Source of the DNA: Glycomyces sp. NRRL B-16210
GTDB taxonomy: Bacteria > Actinomycetota > Actinomycetes > Mycobacteriales > Micromonosporaceae
Direction: 5' to 3'
DNA length: 64,000 nt
Assembly: GCF_000719515.1 (NCBI RefSeq)
Contig: NZ_JOGR01000007.1
Location: forward strand, 186,001 to 250,000
The translations under genes were made by a program, and so were the position numbers. This document shows, in pieces, positions 1 to 8,966 of the stretch (the first letter of the stretch is position 1; each line of letters opens with the position of its first letter). The notes below the pieces were generated by a model. That model was not told where the DNA came from. It did not search any database and saw nothing but the letters and a program-made list of their open reading frames with translations.

Positions 1-1318
1 CGAAGCCCACGTGCTCGGCGTCGGGGTAGGTGATCGTCTTCTCCTCCAGGTTCATGGAGGCGTTGACGATCGGGTACTGCTGGAGCGCCTCGATCGCGGC
101 GATCGAGAAGAACGGCAGGAAGGAGAGCTTCACGCCGTGGCGGGCGAGGAACTCGTCCTTCTTGGCCGCGCGGAGCTTCGCCACCTTCGTGACGTCCACT
201 TCGCGCACGGTCGTGAGCTGCGCGGTGGTGGTCATCGACTGGAGCAGGGCCTTGGCCGCGGACTGGCGCAGGCGGCTCATCTTCTCGGTGCGTCCGCGCA
301 GCGGGCTGACCTCGGCCGGGGCCGGTGCGGCCTTCGCCGGGGCGGCCTTCTCTGCGGGCGCCGGGGCCTTCTTGGCGTCGATGACGGCCTGGACGTCCTC
401 CTTGCGGACGCGTCCGCCCACACCGGAGCCGGTGACCTCGGAGAGGTCCACGCCGTTGTCGGAGGCGAGCTTTCGCACCAGCGGCGTCACGTAGGAGCCC
501 GAGGGCTTCGACGCGGACGGCGCGGCGACCGGGGCCGCGGCGGCGACCGGTGCCTCGGCGACTTCGGGCTCGGCCGGGGTCGGGTGCGTCGGCGAGGAGT
601 CCGCCTGGGACGCCTCGGCCTTCGGCTCGGGTTCGGACTTCACCGACGGGGTCGGCTCGGACTCGGGCTCCGAAGCGGCCGGGGCCGCGTCGCCGGAGCC
701 GATGACCGCGAGCACGGAACCGACCTCGGCGGTCTCGTCCTCGTTCACGCGGATCTCCAGCAGCGTGCCGGCGGCCGGCGAGGGGATCTCCGTGTCGACC
801 TTGTCGGTCGAGATCTCCAGGAGCGGCTCGTCCACCTCGACGGTGTCGCCGACGGCCTTGAGCCACTGCGTGACCGTGCCCTCGGTGACCGACTCGCCCA
901 GTTCGGGGAGGACCACGTCGGTGCCGGAGGCCGCACCGGAGGAGGCCGGGGCCTCCTTCTCGGACGAGGCCTCGGCGGGCTCGGGCTCAGGTTCGGGTTC
1001 GGCCTTGGTCTCCTCGGCCTCGGGCTCGGGCAGCGGTTCCTGCTCGGGCTTCGAGGGGGCGTCGTCGCCGCCGGCCTCGGACGGGTCGCCGATGATCGCC
1101 AGCTCGCCGCCGACCTCGACATCGGCGTCCTCGGGCGCGACGATCTTCAGCAGCACCCCGGCGACCGGCGAGGGCACCTCGGTGTCCACTTTGTCGGTCG
1201 AGACCTCCAGAAGGGGCTCGTCGACCTCGACGGTGTCGCCCTCCTGCTTGAGCCACTGCGTGACGGTCCCCTCGGTGACCGACTCACCGAGGGCGGGCAT
1301 CGTTACCGATGTCGGCAT
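1..1318 (-). CDS. sucB: 2-oxoacid dehydrogenase E2, dihydrolipoyllysine acyltransferase (3' end cut by window edge)
   Basis: Core E2 subunit that transfers succinyl (or acetyl) groups from a lipoyl arm to CoA in the 2-oxoglutarate or pyruvate dehydrogenase complex. The visible 439 codons hold two lipoyl domains, each with the STDKVDTE motif (lipoylated Lys about residues 43 and 173), Ala/Pro/Glu-rich linkers, a peripheral subunit-binding domain (SYVTPLVRKLA, about residue 280) and the start of the catalytic acyltransferase domain. The HxxxDG active site would lie beyond the window. The start is the ATG at 1318; a second in-frame ATG follows at 1300. It lies 24 bp downstream of lpdA, so E3 and E2 are probably co-transcribed. 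In actinobacteria one E2 can serve both complexes, so sucB versus aceF/dlaT cannot be settled here. Confidence 0.93.
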   Translation of the reverse strand, partial: MPTSVTMPALGESVTEGTVTQWLKQEGDTVEVDEPLLEVSTDKVDTEVPSPVAGVLLKIVAPEDADVEVGGELAIIGDPSEAGGDDAPSKPEQEPLPEPEAEETKAEPEPEPEPAEASSEKEAPASSGAASGTDVVLPELGESVTEGTVTQWLKAVGDTVEVDEPLLEISTDKVDTEIPSPAAGTLLEIRVNEDETAEVGSVLAVIGSGDAAPAASEPESEPTPSVKSEPEPKAEASQADSSPTHPTPAEPEVAEAPVAAAAPVAAPSASKPSGSYVTPLVRKLASDNGVDLSEVTGSGVGGRVRKEDVQAVIDAKKAPAPAEKAAPAKAAPAPAEVSPLRGRTEKMSRLRQSAAKALLQSMTTTAQLTTVREVDVTKVAKLRAAKKDEFLARHGVKLSFLPFFSIAAIEALQQYPIVNASMNLEEKTITYPDAEHVGF

Positions 1319-1342
1319 CGTTCGTTCAACTCCTGCGTGTGC

Positions 1343-2728
1343 TTAGTCGTGGGCGTGCAGCGGCTTGCCGGCCAGCAGCATCGCCGCTTCACCGATCGCT
1401 TCGTTCTGGGTCGGGTGCATGTGGATGAGGTTCGCGACGTCGGTCGCGTAGGCCTCCCAGTTGTAGATCAGCTCCGCTTCGCCGATCTGCTCGGAGATGC
1501 GGGCGCCGACCATGTGGACGCCGACGATCGGGCCGTCCTCGACCGCGACGAGCTTGACGAAGCCCTGGGTCTTGAGGATGTTGGACTTGCCGTTGCCCGC
1601 GAGGTTGTAGTTGACCGACTTGATCTTGTCGGCGCCGTACCGCTCCTTCGCCTTGTCCTCGTTGAGGCCCATGGAGGCCACCTCGGGCTCGGTGAAGGTC
1701 ACGCGGGGGATGCCGGTCTCGTCGATCGGGGCCGGGTCGAGCCCGGCGATGTGCTCGGCGACGAAGATGCCCTGGAGGAAGCCGCGGTGCGCGAGCTGGA
1801 TGCCGGGGACGATGTCGCCGACGGCGTAGACGCTGGGGACGCTGGTCTGGAGGTGCTCGTTCGTCGGCACGAAGCCGCGGTCGAGGGTGATGCCCTGCTC
1901 CTCGTAGCCGAGGCCGTCGGTGACCGGGCCGCGCCCGACCGCGACGAGCACGAGGTCGCCTTCGACGACCTTGCCGCCCTGGATCGTGACCTGCACGCCC
2001 GAGGCGGTCTTCTCGACCTTCTCGAAGAACTTGCCGGTGTGGAACTTGATGCCCCGCTTGCGGAAGGCGCGTTCGAGCTGCTTGGAGGAGTCGGCGTCCT
2101 CGGCCGCGATGAGGCGGGGGAGGCCTTCGATGATCTCGACCTCGACGCCCAGGGACTTCCAGGCGGAGGCGAACTCGACGCCGATGACGCCGCCGCCGAT
2201 GACGATGGCCCTGTTCGGCAGCTCGGTGAGTTCGAGCGCGTGCTCGGAGGCGATGATCTTCTCGCCGTCGATCTCCAGGCCCGGGAGGGTCTTGGAGTAG
2301 GAGCCGGTGGCGAGCACCACGTGCTTGCCGGTGACCTTGCGGCCGTCGACTTCGACCGCGTTCGGGCCGACGAGCTTGCCGGTGCCCTGGATGAACTCGA
2401 CCTTGTGGGCCTTCACCAGGCCCTGGAGGCCCTTGTACAGCTTGGAGACGACGTCGTCCTTGTACTTCTTGACCGCCGGCATGTCCACGCCCTTGAATTC
2501 GGCGAGGATGCCGAACTGCTCGGATTCGCGGGCGGTGTCGGCGACCTCGCCGGCGTGGAGCAGGGCCTTGGTGGGGATGCAGCCGCGGTGCAGACAGGTG
2601 CCGCCGACCTTGTCCTTCTCGATCAAGGCCACCGACAGCCCCAGCTCGGCCGCGCGGAACGCGCAGGCGTAGCCGCCGCTGCCGCCGCCCAGGATGACCA
2701 CGTCGAATCCTGCGTTCGGGTCGCTCAT
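1343..2728 (-). CDS. lpdA: Dihydrolipoyl dehydrogenase (E3)
   Basis: Flavoprotein of 461 residues that re-oxidises the dihydrolipoyl arms of E2 with NAD+. The N-terminal FAD-binding motif GGGSGGYACA is followed by the redox disulfide in GGTCLHRGCIPTK, a second dinucleotide-binding motif (IGGGVIGVEFAS, about residue 180), the FAD-contacting AVGDI segment and the C-terminal HPTQNEAIGEA motif with the catalytic His and Glu. I use the ATG at 2728 because GGGGAGAG lies just upstream; an in-frame start 24 bp earlier would add residues atypical of the family. It lies directly upstream of the E2 gene in the same direction, supporting a role in the 2-oxoacid dehydrogenase complexes. Confidence 0.96.
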   Translation of the reverse strand: MSDPNAGFDVVILGGGSGGYACAFRAAELGLSVALIEKDKVGGTCLHRGCIPTKALLHAGEVADTARESEQFGILAEFKGVDMPAVKKYKDDVVSKLYKGLQGLVKAHKVEFIQGTGKLVGPNAVEVDGRKVTGKHVVLATGSYSKTLPGLEIDGEKIIASEHALELTELPNRAIVIGGGVIGVEFASAWKSLGVEVEIIEGLPRLIAAEDADSSKQLERAFRKRGIKFHTGKFFEKVEKTASGVQVTIQGGKVVEGDLVLVAVGRGPVTDGLGYEEQGITLDRGFVPTNEHLQTSVPSVYAVGDIVPGIQLAHRGFLQGIFVAEHIAGLDPAPIDETGIPRVTFTEPEVASMGLNEDKAKERYGADKIKSVNYNLAGNGKSNILKTQGFVKLVAVEDGPIVGVHMVGARISEQIGEAELIYNWEAYATDVANLIHMHPTQNEAIGEAAMLLAGKPLHAHD

Positions 2729-2841
2729 TGCTCTCCCCACTCGTCTCTGCACATGTACGGCTCCGCAAGCGTCGCCGTGACTGCCTTAGGTACGGAGCCC
2801 ATCCTTCCACCGGACGCGACTCGTGGTCGCCCAGACCCGAT

Positions 2842-2868
2842 GGTTGGAGTGTGCAACACCATTCAACC
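2842..2868. promoter_or_regulatory. Imperfect 27-bp palindrome between lpdA and the divergent small gene
   Basis: The arms GGTTGGAGTGTG and CACCATTCAACC match at 9 of 12 positions around a CAA centre. It sits in the 250-bp divergent intergenic region between lpdA and the gene at 2979. It could be an operator for either gene; there is no further support. Confidence 0.25.
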
Positions 2869-2978
2869 GCTTGCCGCGAGCATTCGGAAAGTCCTGTCCC
2901 TGTGCGGCTCGACACAGGCGCCGTAGTGCATGTGTACGCTTGAAGATCGACGCCTCGACGGGTGCGGAAGGAGCGGCT

Positions 2979-3311
2979 GTGGGCTGGTTCGGAAGGAAGA
3001 AGAAGCAGGATAGCGGGACGTTGGACCGGGCATCGGACAATGCCGACCAGCGTCATCTCATCGAGTTCATCAAGACGCGCACCGGGGTCGAGGCCTACAT
3101 AGAGCCCAAGACCACCGTCACCGCGACCACCGTCATGCTCATCGCGCACGACGGCGAGTGGACCCGGCGCCGCGTGGACGGGCCGGCCGGGGCCTTCGCC
3201 TTGGGCCGCAAGCAGAGCATCCCGGTGTACGAGGTCGCCAAGACCGGATACCCCCAGCGCAAGCGCGACTTCGACGCTCGCAAGAAGCTGGAGCGCCAGC
3301 GCAACCAGTAG
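2979..3311 (+). CDS. Conserved actinobacterial protein of unknown function
   Basis: A 110-residue, highly charged soluble protein. The N terminus (GWFGRKKKQ) and C terminus (RKKLERQRNQ) are basic, and the middle predicts a small alpha/beta fold (HLIEFIKTRTGVEAYIEPKT, then a hydrophobic strand VMLIAHDGEW). There is no signal peptide or membrane segment. The GTG at 2979 is chosen because GGAAGGAG lies 5 bp upstream; the longer frame from 2823 has no such site and a composition unlike a protein. It is divergent from lpdA and convergent with pepA, a neighbourhood I recall from other actinomycetes. Function unknown. Confidence 0.8.
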   Translation: MGWFGRKKKQDSGTLDRASDNADQRHLIEFIKTRTGVEAYIEPKTTVTATTVMLIAHDGEWTRRRVDGPAGAFALGRKQSIPVYEVAKTGYPQRKRDFDARKKLERQRNQ

Positions 3312-3376
3312 CCCCTGCCGGTCGCGCGCTGCTTCGACGCACTGCGCTGCGAGCGACGCCCCGCCACCCGGCATGA

Positions 3377-3408
3377 GAACGGGGCCCGGCTCAAGCCGGG
3401 CCCCGTTC
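3377..3408. terminator. Perfect 14-bp hairpin between convergent genes
   Basis: The inverted repeat GAACGGGGCCCGGC / GCCGGGCCCCGTTC has a 4-nt loop and no T tract. It lies between the converging ends of the gene at 2979 and pepA, so it probably acts in both directions. Confidence 0.85.
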
Positions 3409-3419
3409 CACGTGCGCCG

Positions 3420-4877
3420 CTACGACGCGTGCTCCTCCAGGGCCGCCACGAGGGTCCGCACCGGGAAGCCCGTCGCGCCCTTGGCGATGTACCCGTACGC
3501 CGAGTCGGCGTCGGCGGGCCCGGCGATGTCCAGGTGCGCCCAGGGGAGCTCCTCGGGCACGAACTTCGACAGGAAGATCCCGCCCTGGATCATGTGGCCG
3601 TCGCGCTTGAGACCGGTCGCGCACTGTGACACGTCCGCGATGGAGGACTCCATGAGCTTGACGAGGTCCTCGGGGAAGGGCATCGGCCAGCCGTGCTCGC
3701 CGGTGTCCTCGCCGATGCGCCGGATCCGCTCGGTCTCATCGTCGGTCCCCATGAGCCCCATGGTCCGCTTGCCGAGGGCCACGACCTGCCCGCCGGTGAG
3801 CGTCGCGACGTCGTAGAGCGCGTCCGGCTCGTCCTCGACGGCGCGCGAGATCGCGTCGGCGAGCACCAGGCGGCCCTCCGCGTCGGTGTTGAGCACCTCC
3901 ACGGTCTTCCCGTTGCGGATGGTGATCACATCGGAGGGACGGTACGAGGAGCCCGAGAGCATGTTCTCGGCCAGCGCCACGGTGCACGTGACGTTGACGT
4001 TCAGGCCCAGCTTCGCGGCGGCGACGGTCGCGCCGACCACGGCCGCGGCACCGGCCATGTCGCCCTTCATGTCCCACATGCCCGCGACCGGCTTGATGGA
4101 GATGCCGCCGGAGTCGAAGGTGATGCCCTTGCCGACGAGCGCGACGTGCCTGGTCGCGCCTTCGGGCCGGTAGGACAGGCGCACCAGGCGCGGCTCGGCC
4201 GAGGAGCCGCCGCCGACGGCGAGCACGCCGCCGTAGCCGCCGGCCGAGAGCGCCTCGGCGTCGAGGATCTCGACTTCGAGTCCCGCTTCTACGGCGGCCT
4301 GCTGGATCTCGATCGCGAACGTCGGCGGGCGCAGCAGGTTCGCGGGGGTGTCGGCCCAGTCCTTGACGAGCGCGACGCTCTCGGCGAGCGCGCGGGCACT
4401 GTCGATCGCGGCCTCGCCGGCGCCGTAGACGCCGACGGTCTCCGGTGCGGCGTCGCCGCCGCCGTCGGTCTTGTAGCCCTCGAACCGGTAGGCGCCCAGG
4501 GCCGCGCCGACGGCGGTGGCCTCGGGGTCGCCCTCGAAGGCGATGGCGACGCTCTCCTGGCCGAACGCGGCGCGCACGGCGGTGCCGGCGGCGCGGCGCA
4601 GGGTCTCGTCGTCGAGGTCCTCGGCGTCGCCGAGGCCGACGGCGTACACGAGCGTGGCGGTCAGGCCCTCGGGCGCGGGCAGGCGGGTGAGGGAGGCGGC
4701 GGCGCCGGTGTTGCCGAGGGCGGCGAGCTGCTCGGCCAGGCGTCCGCCGAAGGCGGCGTCGACGCCCGCGAGGCTCTCGGGGATCTCGGGGGCGTCCTCG
4801 CCGGAGAAGACGCCGAAGACGAGCACGGCCGCCTCCGCGGCGGCGGCGTCGCCGGAGGCGCTGATCAGATCGGTCAC
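3420..4877 (-). CDS. pepA: Leucyl aminopeptidase (M17 family)
   Basis: Cytosolic two-metal aminopeptidase of 485 residues that removes N-terminal residues from peptides. An N-terminal macro-domain-like half is followed by the catalytic half, with the family signatures VGKGITFDSGGISIKP (catalytic Lys and metal Asp, about residue 250) and NTDAEGRL (metal ligands, about residue 330). Length is normal for the family. Translation starts at a GTG at 4877 with a weak AAGGAT upstream. It is divergent from gcvT with 82 bp between the start codons, which must hold both promoters. Its 3' end shares a bidirectional hairpin with the gene at 2979. Confidence 0.95.
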   Translation of the reverse strand: MTDLISASGDAAAAEAAVLVFGVFSGEDAPEIPESLAGVDAAFGGRLAEQLAALGNTGAAASLTRLPAPEGLTATLVYAVGLGDAEDLDDETLRRAAGTAVRAAFGQESVAIAFEGDPEATAVGAALGAYRFEGYKTDGGGDAAPETVGVYGAGEAAIDSARALAESVALVKDWADTPANLLRPPTFAIEIQQAAVEAGLEVEILDAEALSAGGYGGVLAVGGGSSAEPRLVRLSYRPEGATRHVALVGKGITFDSGGISIKPVAGMWDMKGDMAGAAAVVGATVAAAKLGLNVNVTCTVALAENMLSGSSYRPSDVITIRNGKTVEVLNTDAEGRLVLADAISRAVEDEPDALYDVATLTGGQVVALGKRTMGLMGTDDETERIRRIGEDTGEHGWPMPFPEDLVKLMESSIADVSQCATGLKRDGHMIQGGIFLSKFVPEELPWAHLDIAGPADADSAYGYIAKGATGFPVRTLVAALEEHAS

Positions 4878-4959
4878 GATCCATCCTTAGGTGTGCGGGA
4901 ACTCGGGGACCAAATGCTCCGATCCTAACCACTGAGACGCAGGCGTTAAGCTCTGTCCC

Positions 4960-6045
4960 ATGTCCGACGCATCACCTTTGACCTCGCCGCTGCATTCCCG
5001 CCACCTCGCCCTGGGCGCCAGGTTCGCCGAGTTCGCCGGCTGGGACATGCCGCTCCAGTACGCGAGCGGCGTGCTCGCCGAGCACGAGGCGGTGCGCACC
5101 GCGGTCGGCGTCTTCGACGTCTCCCACCTCGGCAAGATCTGGGTCACCGGGCCGGGCGCGGCGGCGTTCGTCAACCGGTGCCTGGCGAACGACCTCGACC
5201 GGATCGGCCCCGGCGGCGCGCAGTACACGCTGTGCCTCGACGAGACCGGCGGCGTCGTGGACGACCTCATCGCCTACCGGTTCTCCGACGACGAGGTCTT
5301 CTTGATCCCCAACGCCGCCAACACCGCCGAGGTGGCCCGCCGCCTCGCCGCGGCCGCCCCCGAAGGGATCGGGGTGCGCGACGTGCACCGGGCCTTCGCG
5401 GTGCTCGCCGTCCAGGGGCCCGACTCGCCGCGCGTCCTCGAGCATCTGGGCATGCCGCACGAGCACGGGTACATGACCTTCCGCGAGCACCTCGTCGACC
5501 ACGCCGACCTCATCGTCTGCCGCTCGGGCTACACCGGCGAGACCGGGTACGAGCTGGTCGTGCCGAACGAGGCCGCCGGGGACCTGTGGGACGCGCTGCT
5601 CACCGCCGGGGCCGTCCCCTGCGGGCTCGGCGCGCGCGACACGCTGCGCCTGGAGATGGGCTACCCGCTGCACGGCCAGGACCTGAGCCTCGACATCACG
5701 CCGGTGCAGGCGCGCCTGAACTGGGCGATCGGCTGGGACAAGCCCGAGTTCTGGGGCAAGGCCGCCCTGGAGGCGGAGCGGGCCTCGGGCCCGAAGCGGC
5801 GCCTGTGGGGCCTGGAGGCCACCGGCAGGGGCGTCCCGCGCGCCCACATGAGCGTCCTCGAAGGCGACGTCCAGGTCGGCGAGACCACCTCCGGCACGCA
5901 CGCGCCGTCGCTGAAGCGAGGCGTCGCCCTGGCGCTCCTGGACGCCGCGTACAAGCCGGGGGCCGAGCTCGAACTCGACGTGCGGGGCCGGCGCCTGCCG
6001 GTGCGGGTCGTCAAGCCGCCGTTCACGAAGGCCACCCCCAAGTAG
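4960..6045 (+). CDS. gcvT: Aminomethyltransferase, glycine cleavage system T protein
   Basis: A 361-residue protein that moves the methylene group from the aminomethyl-lipoyl H protein to tetrahydrofolate, releasing ammonia. The N-terminal GCV_T domain is recognised by FAGWDMPLQYASGVLAEH, FDVSHLGK and the YTGETGYE segment; the C-terminal barrel begins near GKAAL (about residue 268). Length matches the family. gcvH and gcvP are not adjacent. The sequence upstream shows no convincing glycine riboswitch: only 82 bp separate it from the divergent pepA start. Confidence 0.94.
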   Translation: MSDASPLTSPLHSRHLALGARFAEFAGWDMPLQYASGVLAEHEAVRTAVGVFDVSHLGKIWVTGPGAAAFVNRCLANDLDRIGPGGAQYTLCLDETGGVVDDLIAYRFSDDEVFLIPNAANTAEVARRLAAAAPEGIGVRDVHRAFAVLAVQGPDSPRVLEHLGMPHEHGYMTFREHLVDHADLIVCRSGYTGETGYELVVPNEAAGDLWDALLTAGAVPCGLGARDTLRLEMGYPLHGQDLSLDITPVQARLNWAIGWDKPEFWGKAALEAERASGPKRRLWGLEATGRGVPRAHMSVLEGDVQVGETTSGTHAPSLKRGVALALLDAAYKPGAELELDVRGRRLPVRVVKPPFTKATPK

Positions 6046-6107
6046 GTCCGCGGCCGCGCCCCGCACCGGGTTCGGCGCGCGGCGGTCCGGACCGGGTCTT
6101 GCCTGCC

Positions 6108-6142
6108 GCGAGGTTCTCAGATAGCGTTTACCAGAACCTCGC
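6108..6142. promoter_or_regulatory. Inverted repeat with a LacI-like core upstream of the uronate operon
   Basis: GCGAGGTTCT (6108-6117) and AGAACCTCGC (6133-6142) form perfect 10-bp arms around 15 nt. The spacer contains GATAGCGTTTAC (6120-6131); read on the other strand this is GTAAACGCTATC, a degenerate match to the GCAAnCGnTTGC operators found before the pectate lyase and ABC importer genes. It lies 15 bp before the ATG at 6158, so it is either an operator over the transcription start or a leader hairpin. Confidence 0.55.
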
Positions 6143-6157
6143 AGACGAAGGAGTCAC

Positions 6158-7468
6158 ATGTCAGGCACGTCGCATCGCTATGCCATCGTCGGGACCGGCT
6201 CACGCGCCACGATGTACGTCAACGCGATCATCGAGCGAGGTGACAAAGCACAGCTCGTCGCGCTGGCGGACCCGAACCCGAAGCGGATCGCCCACCACGC
6301 CGCCGCCGTCGAGGCCGCCGGCCTCCCCGCCCCGGCCGCCTACGCCGCCGCGGACTTCGACCGGCTCCTCGCCGAGACCGCACCCGACACCGTCATCGTC
6401 ACCTCGGTCGACGCGACCCACCACGAGTACCTGCTCGCCGCGCTCGCCGCCGACAAGGACGTCATCTGCGAGAAGCCGCTGACGACCACCGCCGAGCACG
6501 CCGCCGCGATCCTCGAGGCCGAGGCGAAGTCGGCCGGCACGGTCGCCGTCACCTTCAACTACCGCTACAACCCCCTCCACGAGAAGGTCGCCGAGCTCCT
6601 GCGCGAAGGCGCGATCGGCGAGATCACCTCGGTCGGCTTCGACTGGCTCCTGGACACCCGCCACGGCGCCGACTACTTCCGCCGCTGGCACCGCGAGTCC
6701 GAGCACTCCGGCGGCCTCCTCGTCCACAAGTCCGGCCACCACTTCGACCTCGTCAACTGGTGGCTCGACGCCGCGCCCGTCAGCGCCTTCGCCAAAGGCA
6801 GGCTCGCCTTCTACGGCGAGAACGGCAAGCGCCACGGCCACGACCGCGGCTACGAGCGCGTCCACGGCTCCCCGCTCGCCTCCGACGACCCGTTCGCGCT
6901 CCACATGGACGAGAACCCGCAGCTCAAGGACCTCTACCTCGACGCCGAGTCCGAGGACGGGTACATCAGGGACCAGTCGGTGTTCGCCCCCGGTGTGACC
7001 ATCTACGACGACATGATGGCCCTGGTCGACTACGACTCGGGCGTCACGCTCTCCTACCGGCTCACCGCGTACTCGCCCTGGGAGGGCTACCGGGTCCACT
7101 TCAACGGCACCAAGGGCCGCCTCGAACTGCTCGTGGTCGAGAACGACCACGTCAACCCCGCCCTCAAGGGCCCCAACGGCGCCTCCGTCCACGGCACCCA
7201 CGCCGCACCCGAGGAGGGCCGCTACGAGCTGACCCTCCACCCGTTCTGGACCAAGCCCACCAGCATCGACCTCGGCGAGTACAACCGGTCCGGGCACGGC
7301 GGCGGCGACGTGCGGATGCTCGGCGTCCTCTTCGACGGCGACACCGACCCCCACGCCCGCTCGGCCACCGCCCAGGACGGCGTCAACGCCCTGGCCGCCG
7401 GTCTCGCCGCGAACGCGTCGATCGCCTCGGGGCAATCGATTGCCGTCGCCGACCTCTTCAAGAAGTAG
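6158..7468 (+). CDS. Gfo/Idh/MocA-family NAD(P)-dependent oxidoreductase, first gene of the uronate operon
   Basis: Predicted sugar or sugar-acid dehydrogenase of 436 residues. The N-terminal Rossmann fold has YAIVGTGSRATMYVNA; the family CEKPLTTT motif with the catalytic Lys is near residue 107. The C-terminal domain carries HKSGHHFDLVNWWLD, the usual position of the catalytic His. It is longer than most members (330-400). AAGGAG precedes the ATG. The stop is 5 bp from uxaC, so it heads the operon. The substrate cannot be read from sequence. Position beside uronate isomerase and acid-sugar dehydratase genes suggests a uronic acid, its derivative, or a pectin-derived sugar. Confidence 0.88.
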   Translation: MSGTSHRYAIVGTGSRATMYVNAIIERGDKAQLVALADPNPKRIAHHAAAVEAAGLPAPAAYAAADFDRLLAETAPDTVIVTSVDATHHEYLLAALAADKDVICEKPLTTTAEHAAAILEAEAKSAGTVAVTFNYRYNPLHEKVAELLREGAIGEITSVGFDWLLDTRHGADYFRRWHRESEHSGGLLVHKSGHHFDLVNWWLDAAPVSAFAKGRLAFYGENGKRHGHDRGYERVHGSPLASDDPFALHMDENPQLKDLYLDAESEDGYIRDQSVFAPGVTIYDDMMALVDYDSGVTLSYRLTAYSPWEGYRVHFNGTKGRLELLVVENDHVNPALKGPNGASVHGTHAAPEEGRYELTLHPFWTKPTSIDLGEYNRSGHGGGDVRMLGVLFDGDTDPHARSATAQDGVNALAAGLAANASIASGQSIAVADLFKK

Positions 7469-7473
7469 GAACC

Positions 7474-8961
7474 ATGTCCCTGCACCCCGACCGGCTCTTC
7501 CCCGCCGACGAACGCACCCGGGCCATCGCCCGCCAGATCCACCAGCGCACCACCGACCTGCCGCTGGTGAGCCCCCACGGACACGTCGACCCGCGCCTGA
7601 TCGCCGAGAACCGCCCGTTCCCCGACCCGGCCCGCCTCTTCGTCGTCCCCGACCACTACCTCACGCGGATGCTCTACAGCCAGGGCGTCACCCCCGGCGA
7701 ACTCGGCGTCCCCTCGACCGGCGCCGAGCCCTCCGAAGTCGACGGCCGCACCATCTGGCGCCGCTTCGCCGAGCACTACCACCTCTTCCGCGGCACCCCC
7801 TCGAAACTGTGGCTCGACTACACCTTCCAGGAGGTCTTCGGGATCTACAAGGAACTGGGACCGGGCACCGCCGACGAGTTCTACGACCACCTCTCGGCGC
7901 GCCTCACCGAACCGGCCTACCGGCCCCGCGCCCTGTTCGACCGCTTCAACATCGAAGTGCTCGCCACCACCGAATCCCCGGTCGACTCGCTCGAACCCCA
8001 CGCCGCGCTCGCCCAGATCCCCGCCGGCGGCGGACGCCGATGGGGCGGCAGGGGCGGCAAGGTCGTCACCACCTTCAGGCCCGACAACCTGATCGAACCC
8101 GACTGGCCCGGCTGGGCCGAACGCGTCGCCGAACTCGGCAAGACCACCGGCGAGGACACCGCCACCTTCGACGGGTTCCTGCGGGCGCTGCGGGCCCGCC
8201 GCCAGGACTTCATCGCCGCCGGAGCCACCTGCTCCGACCACGGCAACCGGACCGCGACGACCATCGACGACCCCAAGCGGGCCGCCGAGATCTTCCACAA
8301 GGCCCTCAGCGGCCAGGCCGACCCCCGGGAGCAGGCGGCCTTCCCCGCCCACATGCTCGTCGAGTTCGCCCGCATGAGCGTCGACGACGGCCTGGTCATG
8401 CAACTGCACCCCGGGTCCGAACGCAACCACAACAAGTGGCTCCACGAAGGCTGGGGCCGCGACGTCGGCGGCGACATCCCGGCCCCGACCGAGTACACCC
8501 AGGCCCTCAAACCGCTCCTGGACGCCTTCGGGAACAACCCGCGCTTCCGGATCGTCCTCTACACCCTCGACGAGACCGTCTTCAGCCGCGAACTCGCGCC
8601 GCTCGCCGGCGGCTACGCCTCGGTGTTCCTCGGCGCACCCTGGTGGTTCCTCGACTCGCCCGAAGGGATGCGCCGCTTCCGCGAAGCCGTCCACGAGACC
8701 GCCGGGTTCTACAACACCGCCGGATTCGTCGACGACACCCGCGCGTTCTGCTCCATCCCCGCCCGCCACGACCTCGCCCGCCGCATCGACGCCTCCTACC
8801 TCGCCCGCCTCGTCGCCGAACACCGCATGACCGAGGACGAAGCCGGAGAAGTCGCCGTCGACCTCGCCTACAACCTGCCCCGCAAGATCTACGGATTGGG
8901 CCCGCACCCGTCGCCCCGCCCAACCGGCTCGCTGCGCTCGCCTTCCCCCGAATCGGAGTAA
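7474..8961 (+). CDS. uxaC: Uronate isomerase (glucuronate/galacturonate isomerase)
   Basis: Amidohydrolase-superfamily enzyme of 495 residues converting D-glucuronate to D-fructuronate and D-galacturonate to D-tagaturonate. It has the N-terminal metal-binding SPHGHVDP motif (HxH), the DYTFQEVFGI segment, TTESPVDSL, the conserved GSERNHN stretch and the C-terminal WWFLDSPEGM and FVDDTRAFCSIPARHD blocks. Length is close to the family norm (about 470). The start is the ATG at 7474, 5 bp after the previous stop, so it is probably translationally coupled. Genes on both sides supply plausible next steps of hexuronate breakdown. Confidence 0.95.
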   Translation: MSLHPDRLFPADERTRAIARQIHQRTTDLPLVSPHGHVDPRLIAENRPFPDPARLFVVPDHYLTRMLYSQGVTPGELGVPSTGAEPSEVDGRTIWRRFAEHYHLFRGTPSKLWLDYTFQEVFGIYKELGPGTADEFYDHLSARLTEPAYRPRALFDRFNIEVLATTESPVDSLEPHAALAQIPAGGGRRWGGRGGKVVTTFRPDNLIEPDWPGWAERVAELGKTTGEDTATFDGFLRALRARRQDFIAAGATCSDHGNRTATTIDDPKRAAEIFHKALSGQADPREQAAFPAHMLVEFARMSVDDGLVMQLHPGSERNHNKWLHEGWGRDVGGDIPAPTEYTQALKPLLDAFGNNPRFRIVLYTLDETVFSRELAPLAGGYASVFLGAPWWFLDSPEGMRRFREAVHETAGFYNTAGFVDDTRAFCSIPARHDLARRIDASYLARLVAEHRMTEDEAGEVAVDLAYNLPRKIYGLGPHPSPRPTGSLRSPSPESE

Positions 8962-8966
8962 ACACC

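Noticed and set aside
11..2926. Very long plus-strand open frame of 971 codons over the E2 and lpdA genes
   Set aside because: It is the antisense of two clear genes; its product is Gly/Arg/Leu-rich with no domain, as expected for shadow frames in high-GC DNA.
4878..4959. Glycine riboswitch before gcvT
   Set aside because: Only 82 bp separate gcvT from the divergent pepA start, too short for the aptamer, and no matching motif is seen.
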